From positions 1 to 64,000 of the forward strand of contig NZ_CP146612.1 of assembly GCF_037094495.1 (NCBI RefSeq): a stretch of DNA of 64,000 nt. The letters run 5' to 3'. A program made the translations under genes and the position numbers. Origin of the DNA: Dehalogenimonas sp. W. Its GTDB lineage: Bacteria > Chloroflexota > Dehalococcoidia > Dehalococcoidales > Dehalococcoidaceae. The notes under the pieces are model-generated. The model had not been told where the DNA came from. It saw only the letters and a list, made by a program, of their open reading frames with translations, and did not search any database. Each line of letters begins with the position of its first letter. Within the stretch, counting starts at the first letter, position 1. Positions 1 through 7,804 of this stretch are shown piece after piece.

Positions 1-70
1 AAGAACTTTGTCAGGCTATACTTGCAGGGTTAGTGAAATACTACCAATTTCCAATATTTGAATAAGGGTA

Positions 71-102
71 CCGAGATTGCTTCGCAGCAGGCTCGCAATG
101 AC
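71..102. repeat. REP-like palindromic repeat, copy 1
   Basis: An imperfect palindrome whose ends are ATTGC and GCAAT around a GC-rich centre, followed by a run of eight G. It matches the second copy about 80 bases downstream in length and in the flanking 'ccgaga' and 'tgac'. This type of dispersed intergenic element is common in bacterial genomes. No protein is encoded; short reading frames through it are artefacts. Confidence 0.6.
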
Positions 103-151
103 GGGGGGGGCGAGCTATCAGCGGTCAGCCGTCAGGTATCAGATGAGAGGA

Positions 152-184
152 CCGAGACTGCTTCGGCGCAGCCTCGCAGTGACA
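152..184. repeat. REP-like palindromic repeat, copy 2
   Basis: Second copy of the element at 71-102. The outer stem reads ACTGC and GCAGT where copy 1 has ATTGC and GCAAT, so both arms changed together and pairing is kept. That compensatory change supports a folded DNA or RNA hairpin as the conserved part. It lies just upstream of the tatD promoter region. Confidence 0.6.
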
Positions 185-216
185 GGTAAGAGTTGGCAGT
201 ATTCGGTTCCAGTGTA

Positions 217-246
217 TTGAACCGGATGCCGGTGTTCCGTCATAAT
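217..246 (+). promoter_or_regulatory. Candidate promoter for tatD
   Basis: TTGAAC (217-222), an 18-base spacer and CATAAT (241-246), with the ATG of tatD only 7 bases further on. There is no Shine-Dalgarno sequence before that ATG, so a leaderless transcript is plausible. The hexamers are imperfect, so this is a moderate call. Confidence 0.4.
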
Positions 247-253
247 TACGACA

Positions 254-1036
254 ATGAAACTCATTGATTCTCACGCACATCTGGATTTGCCGGAGTTTGC
301 CCCCGATTTTGACGTGGTGTTGCGCCGGGCGGCGGGCGCAGGCGTGGCGAAAATCATTACCATCGGCATTGATCTGGAGTCCAGCCGCAAAGCGGTGGGG
401 CTGGCGGCGGCGCACGAAAATGTCTTCGCGTCGGTGGGTATTCACCCCTGCGACAGCGCCACGGCCACCTACGAAAATCTGACCGCACTGGCCGCACTGG
501 CGACAAGCCCCGGAGTGGTGGCGATAGGTGAGACCGGGCTGGATTTTTACCACAAGCCGTTCTCGGAGGCGGAACAGCGGAAATCGCTGGATTTTCACCT
601 GAACCTGGCGGTTAAGACCGGCTTGCCGGTAATCATCCACAGCCGTGAGGCTGATGAAGCGATGGCGCCGCTGCTGTCGGCCTGGGCGGCGGCCAATCCG
701 GTTCATCCCAAAGGCGTAATTCATTGTTTCAACGGGGATACGGCGACGTCCGATAGCTACCTGGAGTCCGGTTTTTATATCGCATTGGGCGGTTATGTCA
801 GCTATCCATCGGCCCGAAAGAATCATGACATCTACCGTCAGATTCCGCTGGAACGATTGCTGCTGGAAACCGATTGCCCGTTTCTGCCGCCTCAGGCATA
901 CCGGGGGCAGCGCAATGAACCGGCGTACCTTATGCAGACAGCAGAAGCGCTGGCGGATATCCGTGGGATTACGATGGAAGCACTGGCACGGGCGACGACA
1001 GAGAATGTGACGCGGTTGTTCCGGCTTACAGGCTGA
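254..1036 (+). CDS. TatD-family metal-dependent hydrolase
   Basis: A 260-residue TIM-barrel hydrolase of the TatD/YcfH family, which carries DNase activity in characterised members and acts in the cytoplasm. Metal-ligand motifs are in the usual order: DSHAHLD near the N-terminus (H7, H9), GIHPC, GETGLDFY, IHSRE, HCF and ETDCPFL. The length is normal for the family. The ATG has no Shine-Dalgarno sequence but sits 7 bases after a CATAAT box, consistent with leaderless initiation. It converges on the histidine kinase gene with a 12-base gap and no clear terminator between them. The exact substrate cannot be read from sequence. Confidence 0.92.
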   Translation: MKLIDSHAHLDLPEFAPDFDVVLRRAAGAGVAKIITIGIDLESSRKAVGLAAAHENVFASVGIHPCDSATATYENLTALAALATSPGVVAIGETGLDFYHKPFSEAEQRKSLDFHLNLAVKTGLPVIIHSREADEAMAPLLSAWAAANPVHPKGVIHCFNGDTATSDSYLESGFYIALGGYVSYPSARKNHDIYRQIPLERLLLETDCPFLPPQAYRGQRNEPAYLMQTAEALADIRGITMEALARATTENVTRLFRLTG

Positions 1037-1048
1037 GGTAACGCCTTT

Positions 1049-3385
1049 TTACCCGGCAGCCGGCGATTTACCCTTATCCAGCTTCAACAATAAACTATCC
1101 ACCGCGGCTTCCAGCGTCCGGCGATTGAACGGCTTGGAAATTACCGGAATACTGATTGTTTTCAGATAATCCCGGATAACAACGTCCGAACTGTCTCCGG
1201 TGATAAAAATGACGCAGCCGGCCAGCCACGGCCATCTGGCGCAGATGGCATCGTAAAGCTCCATGCCGCTGGTACCGGGCATGCGGATGTCCAATAGCAC
1301 CACGTCATAATTATTGCGCTCCAGTAAGTCCAGGGCTCGCGATGCCTCATCACACTCCTCCACCACATGCCCGTTTTGGACCAGGAGACGCTGAATTAAG
1401 GCTCTAACGAAGGGTTCATCGTCAATTACCAGAAACCGGGCTTTGTTCTCCGACCGACGGTTCTCTACCACCGGTGCCGTCGCCAATTGTCCGGCCGGAT
1501 GGTGCGCCGCCGGCAATTCAATAACGAAGGTGGTGCCGTGACCGCGCTGACTCTCTACCCGGATGGAGCCGCCGTGTTCCTGAATTATGCCGAAGGACAG
1601 GCTCAGCCCCAACCCGGTACCTTCACCGGTGTCTTTGGTGGTAAAGAACGGTTGAAAAATGCTCTGTTGAATCTGTTCATCTATACCCGTGCCGTCATCG
1701 GTCACCAACACCCGCACGTTATCACCATATTGTTCGGTGGTGAGGGTCAGCGTGCCCTGGTTGCGGGCCTGTTTCATGGCATATTCAGCATTGACGATAA
1801 GATTCAGAAATACCTGTTGTAGTTGTCCCGGATCTGCCTTGACCCGGGGTAAATCCGGGGCGTAGCGTTTAACCACCTGAATATTGGAGGTTTTCAGGAC
1901 ATAGCTGCGCAAGCCGATGGTATTGTCAATAACTTCGGCTAAATCAGTGTGTATTTTTTCGGGGCTTGACTGCCGGGCAAAAGTCAGCAGCCGGGCGACG
2001 ATGTCTTTGACTCGCTGGCTGCCTTCATAAATGACTTTTACTTCAGCCGCGGCGTTTTCCGGCAGGTTTTCCTCCAGCAACAGCAGTTCGGCGAAGCCGA
2101 TAACACTGGTCAAAGGATTGTTTATTTCATGCGCGATACCGGCGGCCATTTCACCGATAGCCGCTAAACGACCGGATAACTCAGACTTTTCCCGCAGGCG
2201 CCGGTTTTCGGCTTCCTTCAACTTCTGATCGGTGATGTCCCGAATGAACACCACCAGGTAGCCGTCATCAACCGGGCGATACTGGGCACTGATTTCCACG
2301 TCGTAAATGTTGCCGTCTTTGCGCCGGTGTTGAGTTTCAAAACGGGCGTCACCGTATTCCCGGATATGCTGGATACGCTTTTTTGTCTCATCAATTGTTT
2401 CGTGAGCTTCAAGATCAGAAACCTTCATGGATTCCAGCTCTTCCATGCTGTAGCCGCTCATGCGGCAATAGGTATCATTAACCTCAAGCAGGCGCCCGTC
2501 AAGATCCGTCATCCAGAAACCGTCCAGGGCGGTCATCAGGATGGTGCGATGCCGCTCCTCAATGTTCTTAAGCGCACACTCAGCGATTTTACGCCGGGTG
2601 ATGTCGCGGACGACCGATAAAACCATTTTCTGGTTGTCATGCCTGATGGTCTGAGCATGAACCTCAACGGGAAAGACGGCGTTGTTTTTACGCTGGTGGG
2701 ACGTCTCATAGATAACTTCGTTGGAATTAACTGTTTTCCGACGGTTTTCTTCCCAGGTAGTCAACGCGTTTGGCGGTCTTAACGCCTTAATGTTGAGGCT
2801 GATAAGTTCAGTCAGGGTGTAACCCCGGGTTTTGAAAGCATTTTCATTGGCATAAATAATCTGGCCGTCCGGAGTTGTTAAGAATATTGAATCAGTGGCG
2901 GCGTCCAAAAGGCGCGCTTTCAGCTCCAACTCCTGCGACACCTTTTTTTGATCATCAATGTCATAGGTCAAATGCAGAAAGATTGGCTCCCCTTCATCCG
3001 TGAATTGACCGGTAGGATAAATAGCCGGTTTCAACCAACGGTTATGGAAGGCATCAAACGCCTCAATCTCAACGCCTTTTTCGGTGGCGATCGCCTGTTG
3101 CAACGGGCAGTATTTAAAGTGGTCAACACCGTGAACCAGTTGCGGACAGTACCGTCCGATAACGTCTTTGGCATCAAGTTTAAGCGCCCGGCACATGGTG
3201 TTGTTAGCGAATAAGATACGATGATTGGCATCTATCAGCATCACATAAAACGGTAGGGCATCAAGTGACCGGCCTATATCCAAGCCTTCAACGTTTATAT
3301 GTGAATAATCACTTCCGCCGGTATTTTGAGCTTTTTCAAGTGAATTATAACCGGAACTATCGGGTGTCATATCCAGCCTCGCCAC
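1049..3385 (-). CDS. Three-PAS hybrid sensor histidine kinase with C-terminal receiver
   Basis: A 778-residue cytosolic signalling protein with no transmembrane segment. Three PAS domains (about 38-150, 155-268 and 275-390) precede a dimerisation/phosphoacceptor domain with His419 in AHEINNPLT, an ATPase domain (N532 in the N box, DDGTG at 563-567, GTGLGLS) and a receiver domain from about 649 with phosphoacceptor Asp699. PAS1 holds a Cys/His cluster, C80-x4-H85...C93-P, a pattern seen in some ligand- or redox-sensing PAS domains. The GTG at 3385 is one possible start; the in-frame ATG at 3370, with GAGG about 7 bases upstream, is an alternative. No adjacent regulator gene is present, so the target is unknown. 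Confidence 0.93.
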   Translation of the reverse strand: MARLDMTPDSSGYNSLEKAQNTGGSDYSHINVEGLDIGRSLDALPFYVMLIDANHRILFANNTMCRALKLDAKDVIGRYCPQLVHGVDHFKYCPLQQAIATEKGVEIEAFDAFHNRWLKPAIYPTGQFTDEGEPIFLHLTYDIDDQKKVSQELELKARLLDAATDSIFLTTPDGQIIYANENAFKTRGYTLTELISLNIKALRPPNALTTWEENRRKTVNSNEVIYETSHQRKNNAVFPVEVHAQTIRHDNQKMVLSVVRDITRRKIAECALKNIEERHRTILMTALDGFWMTDLDGRLLEVNDTYCRMSGYSMEELESMKVSDLEAHETIDETKKRIQHIREYGDARFETQHRRKDGNIYDVEISAQYRPVDDGYLVVFIRDITDQKLKEAENRRLREKSELSGRLAAIGEMAAGIAHEINNPLTSVIGFAELLLLEENLPENAAAEVKVIYEGSQRVKDIVARLLTFARQSSPEKIHTDLAEVIDNTIGLRSYVLKTSNIQVVKRYAPDLPRVKADPGQLQQVFLNLIVNAEYAMKQARNQGTLTLTTEQYGDNVRVLVTDDGTGIDEQIQQSIFQPFFTTKDTGEGTGLGLSLSFGIIQEHGGSIRVESQRGHGTTFVIELPAAHHPAGQLATAPVVENRRSENKARFLVIDDEPFVRALIQRLLVQNGHVVEECDEASRALDLLERNNYDVVLLDIRMPGTSGMELYDAICARWPWLAGCVIFITGDSSDVVIRDYLKTISIPVISKPFNRRTLEAAVDSLLLKLDKGKSPAAG

Positions 3386-3648
3386 CTCTGCCGCAAAGTA
3401 TTGAAAATATCTTAAAATCGGGTACTAATACTTAAGGTCTATGTTACAACGGATTTGATTAATACCGAAGGCGCATTATAACATTTATTTATATTAATTG
3501 GTATCAATTTATGAGCCGGAAAAGCCTTCATGGTGACCCGTGTGGGCCATTTGCGCCATGGTTTACGCCTGTGGTTATGAGACCGGACCAAGGAGAGTGA
3601 TTCCCGAGCCTTCAAGGTGACGCGCGATGATGAATCGGTTCGGCCCGA

Positions 3649-4287
3649 TTACACCTTAAACGCCGAGGGGCAGATATCGTTCAGAAAGCACTCGGCGCAC
3701 CGGGGCTTGCGGGCAAAACAGACGGCGCGGCCGTGGTTCTGAATCAGGTGCGGAAAGCGGCCCCATTCATCGTGCGGTACCAGTTGCATCAGGTCTTTTT
3801 CAATTTTTACCGGGTCTTTCTGAATGGTGAAGCCCAGGCGCTGCGACAGACGCGCCACATGGGTGTCCACCGCGATACCCTCAATTTTTCCGAAAGCATT
3901 CCACAGCACGATGTTGGCCGTCTTGCGTGCCGCACCGGGGATTTGAATCAGCTCCGCCATGGTCTGCGGCACCTGACCGTTGAACTTTTCCACCAGCGTC
4001 CGGCCCATGCCGATAAGGCTTTTAGCCTTATTGTGATAAAAACCGCTGCGCTTGATGATGGTTTCCAGTTCGGTTATGTCGGCCTCGGCATAATCCCGGG
4101 GTGTTTTATACCGGGTAAAAAGCGCCGGGGTGACGGAATTGATGGCGGCATCGGTGGTCTGGGCGGACAGAATAACGGCGGCTAATAATTCCAACGGGCT
4201 GGAAAAATTCAGAGCAATCACGGTCTGAGCGTAGGCCTTCTTAAGCCGCTTAATAGTCTCAACAATATCTGCGGGTTTGTCAGTCAT
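3649..4287 (-). CDS. nth: Endonuclease III (base-excision DNA glycosylase/AP lyase)
   Basis: A 212-residue base-excision repair enzyme that removes oxidised pyrimidines and nicks the abasic site. The helix-hairpin-helix segment (IPGAARKTAN) carries catalytic Lys122, and Asp141 follows in AVDTHV. The C-terminal 4Fe-4S ligands C190-x6-C197-x2-C200-x5-C206 have the exact family spacing. The second Gly of the usual PGVGRKTA hairpin is Ala here, a mild deviation. The length is normal. It is transcribed divergently from cobQ, with a 98-base gap. Confidence 0.95.
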   Translation of the reverse strand: MTDKPADIVETIKRLKKAYAQTVIALNFSSPLELLAAVILSAQTTDAAINSVTPALFTRYKTPRDYAEADITELETIIKRSGFYHNKAKSLIGMGRTLVEKFNGQVPQTMAELIQIPGAARKTANIVLWNAFGKIEGIAVDTHVARLSQRLGFTIQKDPVKIEKDLMQLVPHDEWGRFPHLIQNHGRAVCFARKPRCAECFLNDICPSAFKV

Positions 4288-4369
4288 AAACCAAGTTTAA
4301 CCCGATAACATCATTTTGACAAGAACGATTGCGTCCACTCAATTAAACCTATACCACGGGCACGGTAAT

Positions 4370-4378
4370 TGCTATAAT
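4370..4378 (+). promoter_or_regulatory. Extended -10 promoter of cobQ
   Basis: TGCTATAAT, an extended -10 element, ends 7 bases before the ATG of cobQ at 4386. No convincing -35 hexamer lies at the expected distance, which fits extended -10 promoters. Transcription would begin at or next to the A of the start codon, so the mRNA is probably leaderless. There is no Shine-Dalgarno sequence and no room for a cobalamin riboswitch. Confidence 0.6.
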
Positions 4379-4385
4379 AGCGATT

Positions 4386-5903
4386 ATGTCTGAAACAAAA
4401 GTGATTATGATCCAGGGCACATCATCCAACGTGGGCAAAAGCGTGCTGGTGGCAGCGCTGTGCCGCATCTTCAAACAAGATGGCTACAAAGTGGCGCCGT
4501 TTAAGTCCCAGAACATGGCGCTGAACGCCTTTGTAACGCCGGAGGGCGGCGAAATAGGCCGGGCACAAGCCATGCAGGCAGAAGCAGCCGGAATAGCCCC
4601 CAGCATCCACATGAACCCGGTGCTGTTAAAACCGGAGGCTAATTCACGCTCTCAGATTATCCTGCACGGCAAAGTGTACAACAATACCTCCGCCGCCGCC
4701 TATTATCAGCATACGCAATTTTTACTGAGTAAAGTTAAAGAGTCTCTGGATTACCTCAAAGAACGTTACGACATTATCGTCATTGAGGGTGCTGGATCAC
4801 CGGCGGAGATTAACCTGAAGTCCCGCGAGATTGCCAATATGCGCATGGCGAAACTGGCCAATTCACCGGTGCTGCTGGCGGGTGATATTGACCGCGGCGG
4901 GGTGTATGCCTCATTCGTGGGAACGCTGGAAATACTGGACGAAGAAGAACGCAAGCTGGTCAAAGGTTTCCTGATCAACAAGTTCCGCGGCGATGTCACG
5001 TTAATCAAAGATGCCAACGATTACCTGGAAAACAAAACCGGCCGGCCAGTGCTGGGCGTGGTGCCCTATTTCCGCGACATATTGCTGGCGCAGGAAGACT
5101 CGGTGTACCTGGATGAACGGCAAAATAAAGATTCCACGGCTGATTTGGATGTCGCTATTGTCCGCATCCCGCGGATTTCCAACTATGATGATTTTGACGC
5201 TCTGGAAGAAGACGGAGCTAATATCCGTTATATTACCCGGCCGGATGAAATGGGCAGCCCGGACCTGATTATCATTCCCGGCTCCAAGACTACCGTGCCG
5301 GACCTTTTGGCTATCCGGCAGTCCGGAATTGCGGACGCTATTATTAAACGAGCCAAAGCCGGAACTCCGGTTTTCGGTGCCTGCGGCGGTTATCAAATGC
5401 TGGGCAAACTGATTCATGACCCGAATCATGTGGAATCAGAGCAGGACACCGTTGAAGGATTGGGCCTGATCAATGCTGAGACCACTTTTGCCGCCACCAA
5501 AGCGACTACCCAGGTTAAAGGGGTGATCACTGAGGACCGCGGACTGTTGGCGGGACTTAAAGGGGAGATTATCGGCGGCTACGAGATCCACATGGGCCGG
5601 ACGGTCAGCCCCGACCGCCCCTTCCGCATCACCGAAACTCAGGACGGCGGCGCGGATTATCCTGACGGCAGCGTCAACGAGGCGGGTACGGTTTTCGGCA
5701 GCTATATCCACGGTATCTTTCAGAGCCACGGCTTCCGGCGCGGTCTGATGAATAACCTGCGGCGGCGCAAAGGCTTGCCGGAGCGCGTCTATGACGCGCC
5801 GCTGGACAAAGAGAAGCACTATGACGCCCTGGCCGACCTGGTCAGACAGTCGGTGGACATGGACGCCATTTACCGCATCCTGAACGAGGGTATTAAAACT
5901 TGA
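4386..5903 (+). CDS. cobQ: Cobyric acid synthase
   Basis: A 505-residue ATP- and glutamine-dependent amidotransferase that amidates four carboxylates of adenosylcobyrinic acid a,c-diamide in corrinoid synthesis. The N-terminal synthetase domain begins with a modified P-loop, GTSSNVGKS (11-19). The C-terminal glutaminase-like domain carries the nucleophile Cys in GACGGYQMLG and the His in SYIHGIFQ. The length is typical. Corrinoid is the catalytic cofactor of reductive dehalogenases, which links this gene to rdhA at 19882. It overlaps the following thioesterase gene by 4 bases, implying translational coupling. The start lies 7 bases after a TGCTATAAT box. Confidence 0.96.
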   Translation: MSETKVIMIQGTSSNVGKSVLVAALCRIFKQDGYKVAPFKSQNMALNAFVTPEGGEIGRAQAMQAEAAGIAPSIHMNPVLLKPEANSRSQIILHGKVYNNTSAAAYYQHTQFLLSKVKESLDYLKERYDIIVIEGAGSPAEINLKSREIANMRMAKLANSPVLLAGDIDRGGVYASFVGTLEILDEEERKLVKGFLINKFRGDVTLIKDANDYLENKTGRPVLGVVPYFRDILLAQEDSVYLDERQNKDSTADLDVAIVRIPRISNYDDFDALEEDGANIRYITRPDEMGSPDLIIIPGSKTTVPDLLAIRQSGIADAIIKRAKAGTPVFGACGGYQMLGKLIHDPNHVESEQDTVEGLGLINAETTFAATKATTQVKGVITEDRGLLAGLKGEIIGGYEIHMGRTVSPDRPFRITETQDGGADYPDGSVNEAGTVFGSYIHGIFQSHGFRRGLMNNLRRRKGLPERVYDAPLDKEKHYDALADLVRQSVDMDAIYRILNEGIKT

Positions 5904-6298
5904 GCCAGGAGAACATTGAGAAGCTGCGTCAGGGGAGTCTGGTTGAGCCGGCCTGGCAATTGCTGGGCATCAAACTGGTTGAACTGGACGACGGATACGC
6001 CAAAGTCAGTTTGACGCTCAAGCCCGAATTTACGAACTTCGTGGGCAGTGTACACGGCGGAATTATTGTGACCCTGGCTGATTCAGCTTTCGGCTATGCC
6101 GTTAATGCATTGCATTACCCGACAGTGGCGGCCCAATTCAATACCCATTTCCTGAACCCGGCCTACCCGGACTCCGAGCTGACCGCAGAGTGCCGGGTGG
6201 TCAAAGCCGGCAAGCGGGCAATCATGGCCGAAATTAGCGTTGAAGACGCCACTGGCAAACTCATCGCCCGGGCGACGGGAACCGGCATACCGCTTTAA
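5900..6298 (+). CDS. PaaI-like hotdog-fold thioesterase
   Basis: A 132-residue single hotdog domain of the PaaI/YbgC-like acyl-CoA thioesterase group. The family motif is seen in NFVGSVHGGIIVTLADSAFG (about 44-63), where the HGG and the Asp of LADSA are the usual active-site positions, followed by a beta-sheet half. Translation starts at a TTG overlapping the cobQ stop as TTGA. Members hydrolyse CoA thioesters of aromatic or short acids in the cytosol. The substrate is unknown; the coupling to cobQ may only be shared transcription. Confidence 0.85.
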   Translation: MSQENIEKLRQGSLVEPAWQLLGIKLVELDDGYAKVSLTLKPEFTNFVGSVHGGIIVTLADSAFGYAVNALHYPTVAAQFNTHFLNPAYPDSELTAECRVVKAGKRAIMAEISVEDATGKLIARATGTGIPL

Positions 6299-6363
6299 CA
6301 TAATCGCGATATCCAGGAATACATCGGCAAAGGTTTGTATACGGCAAAGTTAAAGCCGCCGGT

Positions 6364-6606
6364 TTAACGCCCGCTTAGCACCTTGACAATACCCGACACG
6401 GTTAACAGCGTGCCGAGAACGCCGAGAGTTCCGGTGACCAGCCACTGGATGAACGGCGAGACATAACCGATAGCCAGACCGCCGGCGGCCAGACCGAACA
6501 CCATGGCGGCCCCGATCATCATTGAAACCCCCTGGTCCCTGGCGTCAACTGCGGCGGCGATGCTGAAAGACGAGTCTTGTTTTTTGTAATACTGTTGCTG
6601 TTCCAT
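6364..6606 (-). CDS. Small two-helix membrane protein, unknown function
   Basis: An 80-residue protein with a polar, Gln/Tyr/Lys-rich first 25 residues and two hydrophobic helices (about 28-50 and 54-77) rich in Gly and Ala. No enzymatic motif is visible. It faces the neighbouring genes on both sides and stands alone. The in-frame start is preceded by GGAGTAAGCAG on the minus strand, a usable ribosome binding site. I do not recognise the family. Confidence 0.7.
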   Translation of the reverse strand: MEQQQYYKKQDSSFSIAAAVDARDQGVSMMIGAAMVFGLAAGGLAIGYVSPFIQWLVTGTLGVLGTLLTVSGIVKVLSGR

Positions 6607-6685
6607 CTGCTTACTCCGGTGAATTCCTTACACCTCATATAACGCAGGAAATCAACAAAAGTCAGTTATCCCGGCTGAAAAGATA

Positions 6686-6694
6686 TGATATAAT
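6686..6694 (+). promoter_or_regulatory. Extended -10 promoter of the 6702 gene
   Basis: TGATATAAT ends 7 bases before the ATG at 6702, so the predicted transcript starts at or within a base or two of the start codon. There is no ribosome binding site. The -35 region (TTATCC at 666x) is poor, as expected for an extended -10 promoter. Confidence 0.55.
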
Positions 6695-6701
6695 ACGCTT
6701 G

Positions 6702-6956
6702 ATGAATAAACCGACCTGGCAACTGACCGCCACCACCATTAAATGTGAAGCCGTGGACGATGAGATTACCATCATGGTCAATCCAGACGGCACGGCGAAA
6801 TGCGCCAGTTATGACAAATACGGCTCACCGGATAAAAAGACCCTGGCGGATATGGAAAAAAAGGCTCGCAAACTGGGGTTCAGCCCTAAATGCGAAGGCC
6901 CGATGTGCCGCCGGATCACCGACTATCGCGACCGGATAATAGCTGAAGAAGACTAA
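6702..6956 (+). CDS. Small conserved-looking cysteine protein, unknown function
   Basis: An 84-residue soluble protein starting MNKPTW. It has five cysteines: one in IKCEAV, one in AKCASY, and a C-terminal KCEGPMC pair spaced C-x4-C. Mixed charged residues suggest a small alpha/beta fold. A TTG one codon upstream (6699) is an alternative start. The ATG is directly downstream of a TGATATAAT box, so the mRNA is probably leaderless. It converges on livG with 7 bases between the stops. Function is unknown; metal binding by the cysteines is possible but unproved. Confidence 0.7.
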   Translation: MNKPTWQLTATTIKCEAVDDEITIMVNPDGTAKCASYDKYGSPDKKTLADMEKKARKLGFSPKCEGPMCRRITDYRDRIIAEED

Positions 6957-6963
6957 GTCTGAA

Positions 6964-7803
6964 TCAGTGTTTGGCGCTCTGGCCCAGATAGGCTGAGATA
7001 ACCTGGGGGTTGTTGCGGATTTCTTCCGGAGTGCCCTCAGCGATTTTCCGACCAAAATCCAGCACCACGATGCGATCCGCCAGATCCATGACCACGCCCA
7101 TATCATGTTCAATCAGGACGATGGTATTCAGGCCGTCACGGAGTACCGGCGTATCCGGATAACATTCACCCTGACCCTCAAAAATATCCACGATAAACCG
7201 GGCGATGTCTTCTTTTTCTTCGCTGTTCATGCCGGCCATCGGTTCGTCCAAAAGCAGCACTTTCGGTTCCAGCGCCAGGGCGCGGGCGAATTCAATGCGT
7301 TTGCGCATGCCGTAAGGCAACGAGGCGACTACATGATGGCGTACCGCCTCTATCTCCAGAAAATCAATGATATCTTCCACCACCCGGCGATGCTTTATTT
7401 CTTCGTTATGGGCCGGGCCGAAGTACAGCCCGCCGGTCAGCAGATTCTGTTTCATGAAGACATGGCGGGCGGCCATGGCATTCTCCAGCGTGGTTAAGCC
7501 GGAAAAAAGCTCAATATTCTGAAAGGTGCGCGCCAAACCCATTTTGGCGGCCTTGTCCGGGCGGATACCCCTGATATCCCGGCCTTCAAAAATAATCTCT
7601 CCTTTTTGCGGCTTATAGAAACCGTTAAGGCAATTCAACAGACAGGTCTTGCCGGCACCGTTAGGCCCGATAATAGCCAGAATTTCATTTTCCCGAATGT
7701 CCACGGAAACATCTTTTAAGGCGGTGATACCGCCGAAAGACAGGGTGATGTTACGCATGCTGACCTTAACCGGATTCTGTTGTTTGACAAGGGTGTCTGT
7801 CAT
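6964..7803 (-). CDS. livG: Branched-chain-type ABC transporter ATPase (LivG-like)
   Basis: An ATPase subunit of a LivFGHM-type importer. Walker A is GPNGAGKT, the H-loop is IEHDMG and Walker B is LLLDEPMAGMN. The long C-terminal extension and the ISAYLG ending are typical of LivG. The start is taken at ATG 7803, just past the stop of the CoA ligase gene; an upstream ATG at 7827 would overlap that gene by 23 bases. It is the last gene of a seven-gene minus-strand operon. The transported compound is inferred from context to be an organic or aromatic acid, not necessarily an amino acid. Confidence 0.9.
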   Translation of the reverse strand: MTDTLVKQQNPVKVSMRNITLSFGGITALKDVSVDIRENEILAIIGPNGAGKTCLLNCLNGFYKPQKGEIIFEGRDIRGIRPDKAAKMGLARTFQNIELFSGLTTLENAMAARHVFMKQNLLTGGLYFGPAHNEEIKHRRVVEDIIDFLEIEAVRHHVVASLPYGMRKRIEFARALALEPKVLLLDEPMAGMNSEEKEDIARFIVDIFEGQGECYPDTPVLRDGLNTIVLIEHDMGVVMDLADRIVVLDFGRKIAEGTPEEIRNNPQVISAYLGQSAKH

Positions 7804-7804
7804 G

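Noticed and set aside
125-826. A 233-residue minus-strand frame across the tatD start
   Set aside because: It is antisense to a clear tatD gene and runs through the REP-like repeats; its C-terminus is the typical spurious translation of such repeats.
3510-3599. A 29-codon plus-strand frame in the gap before nth
   Set aside because: No ribosome binding site, no recognisable motif, and an AT-rich non-coding surround; not enough to call a gene.
4288-4385. Cobalamin riboswitch before cobQ
   Set aside because: The gap is only 98 bases, no B12 box is visible, and the promoter leaves no leader.
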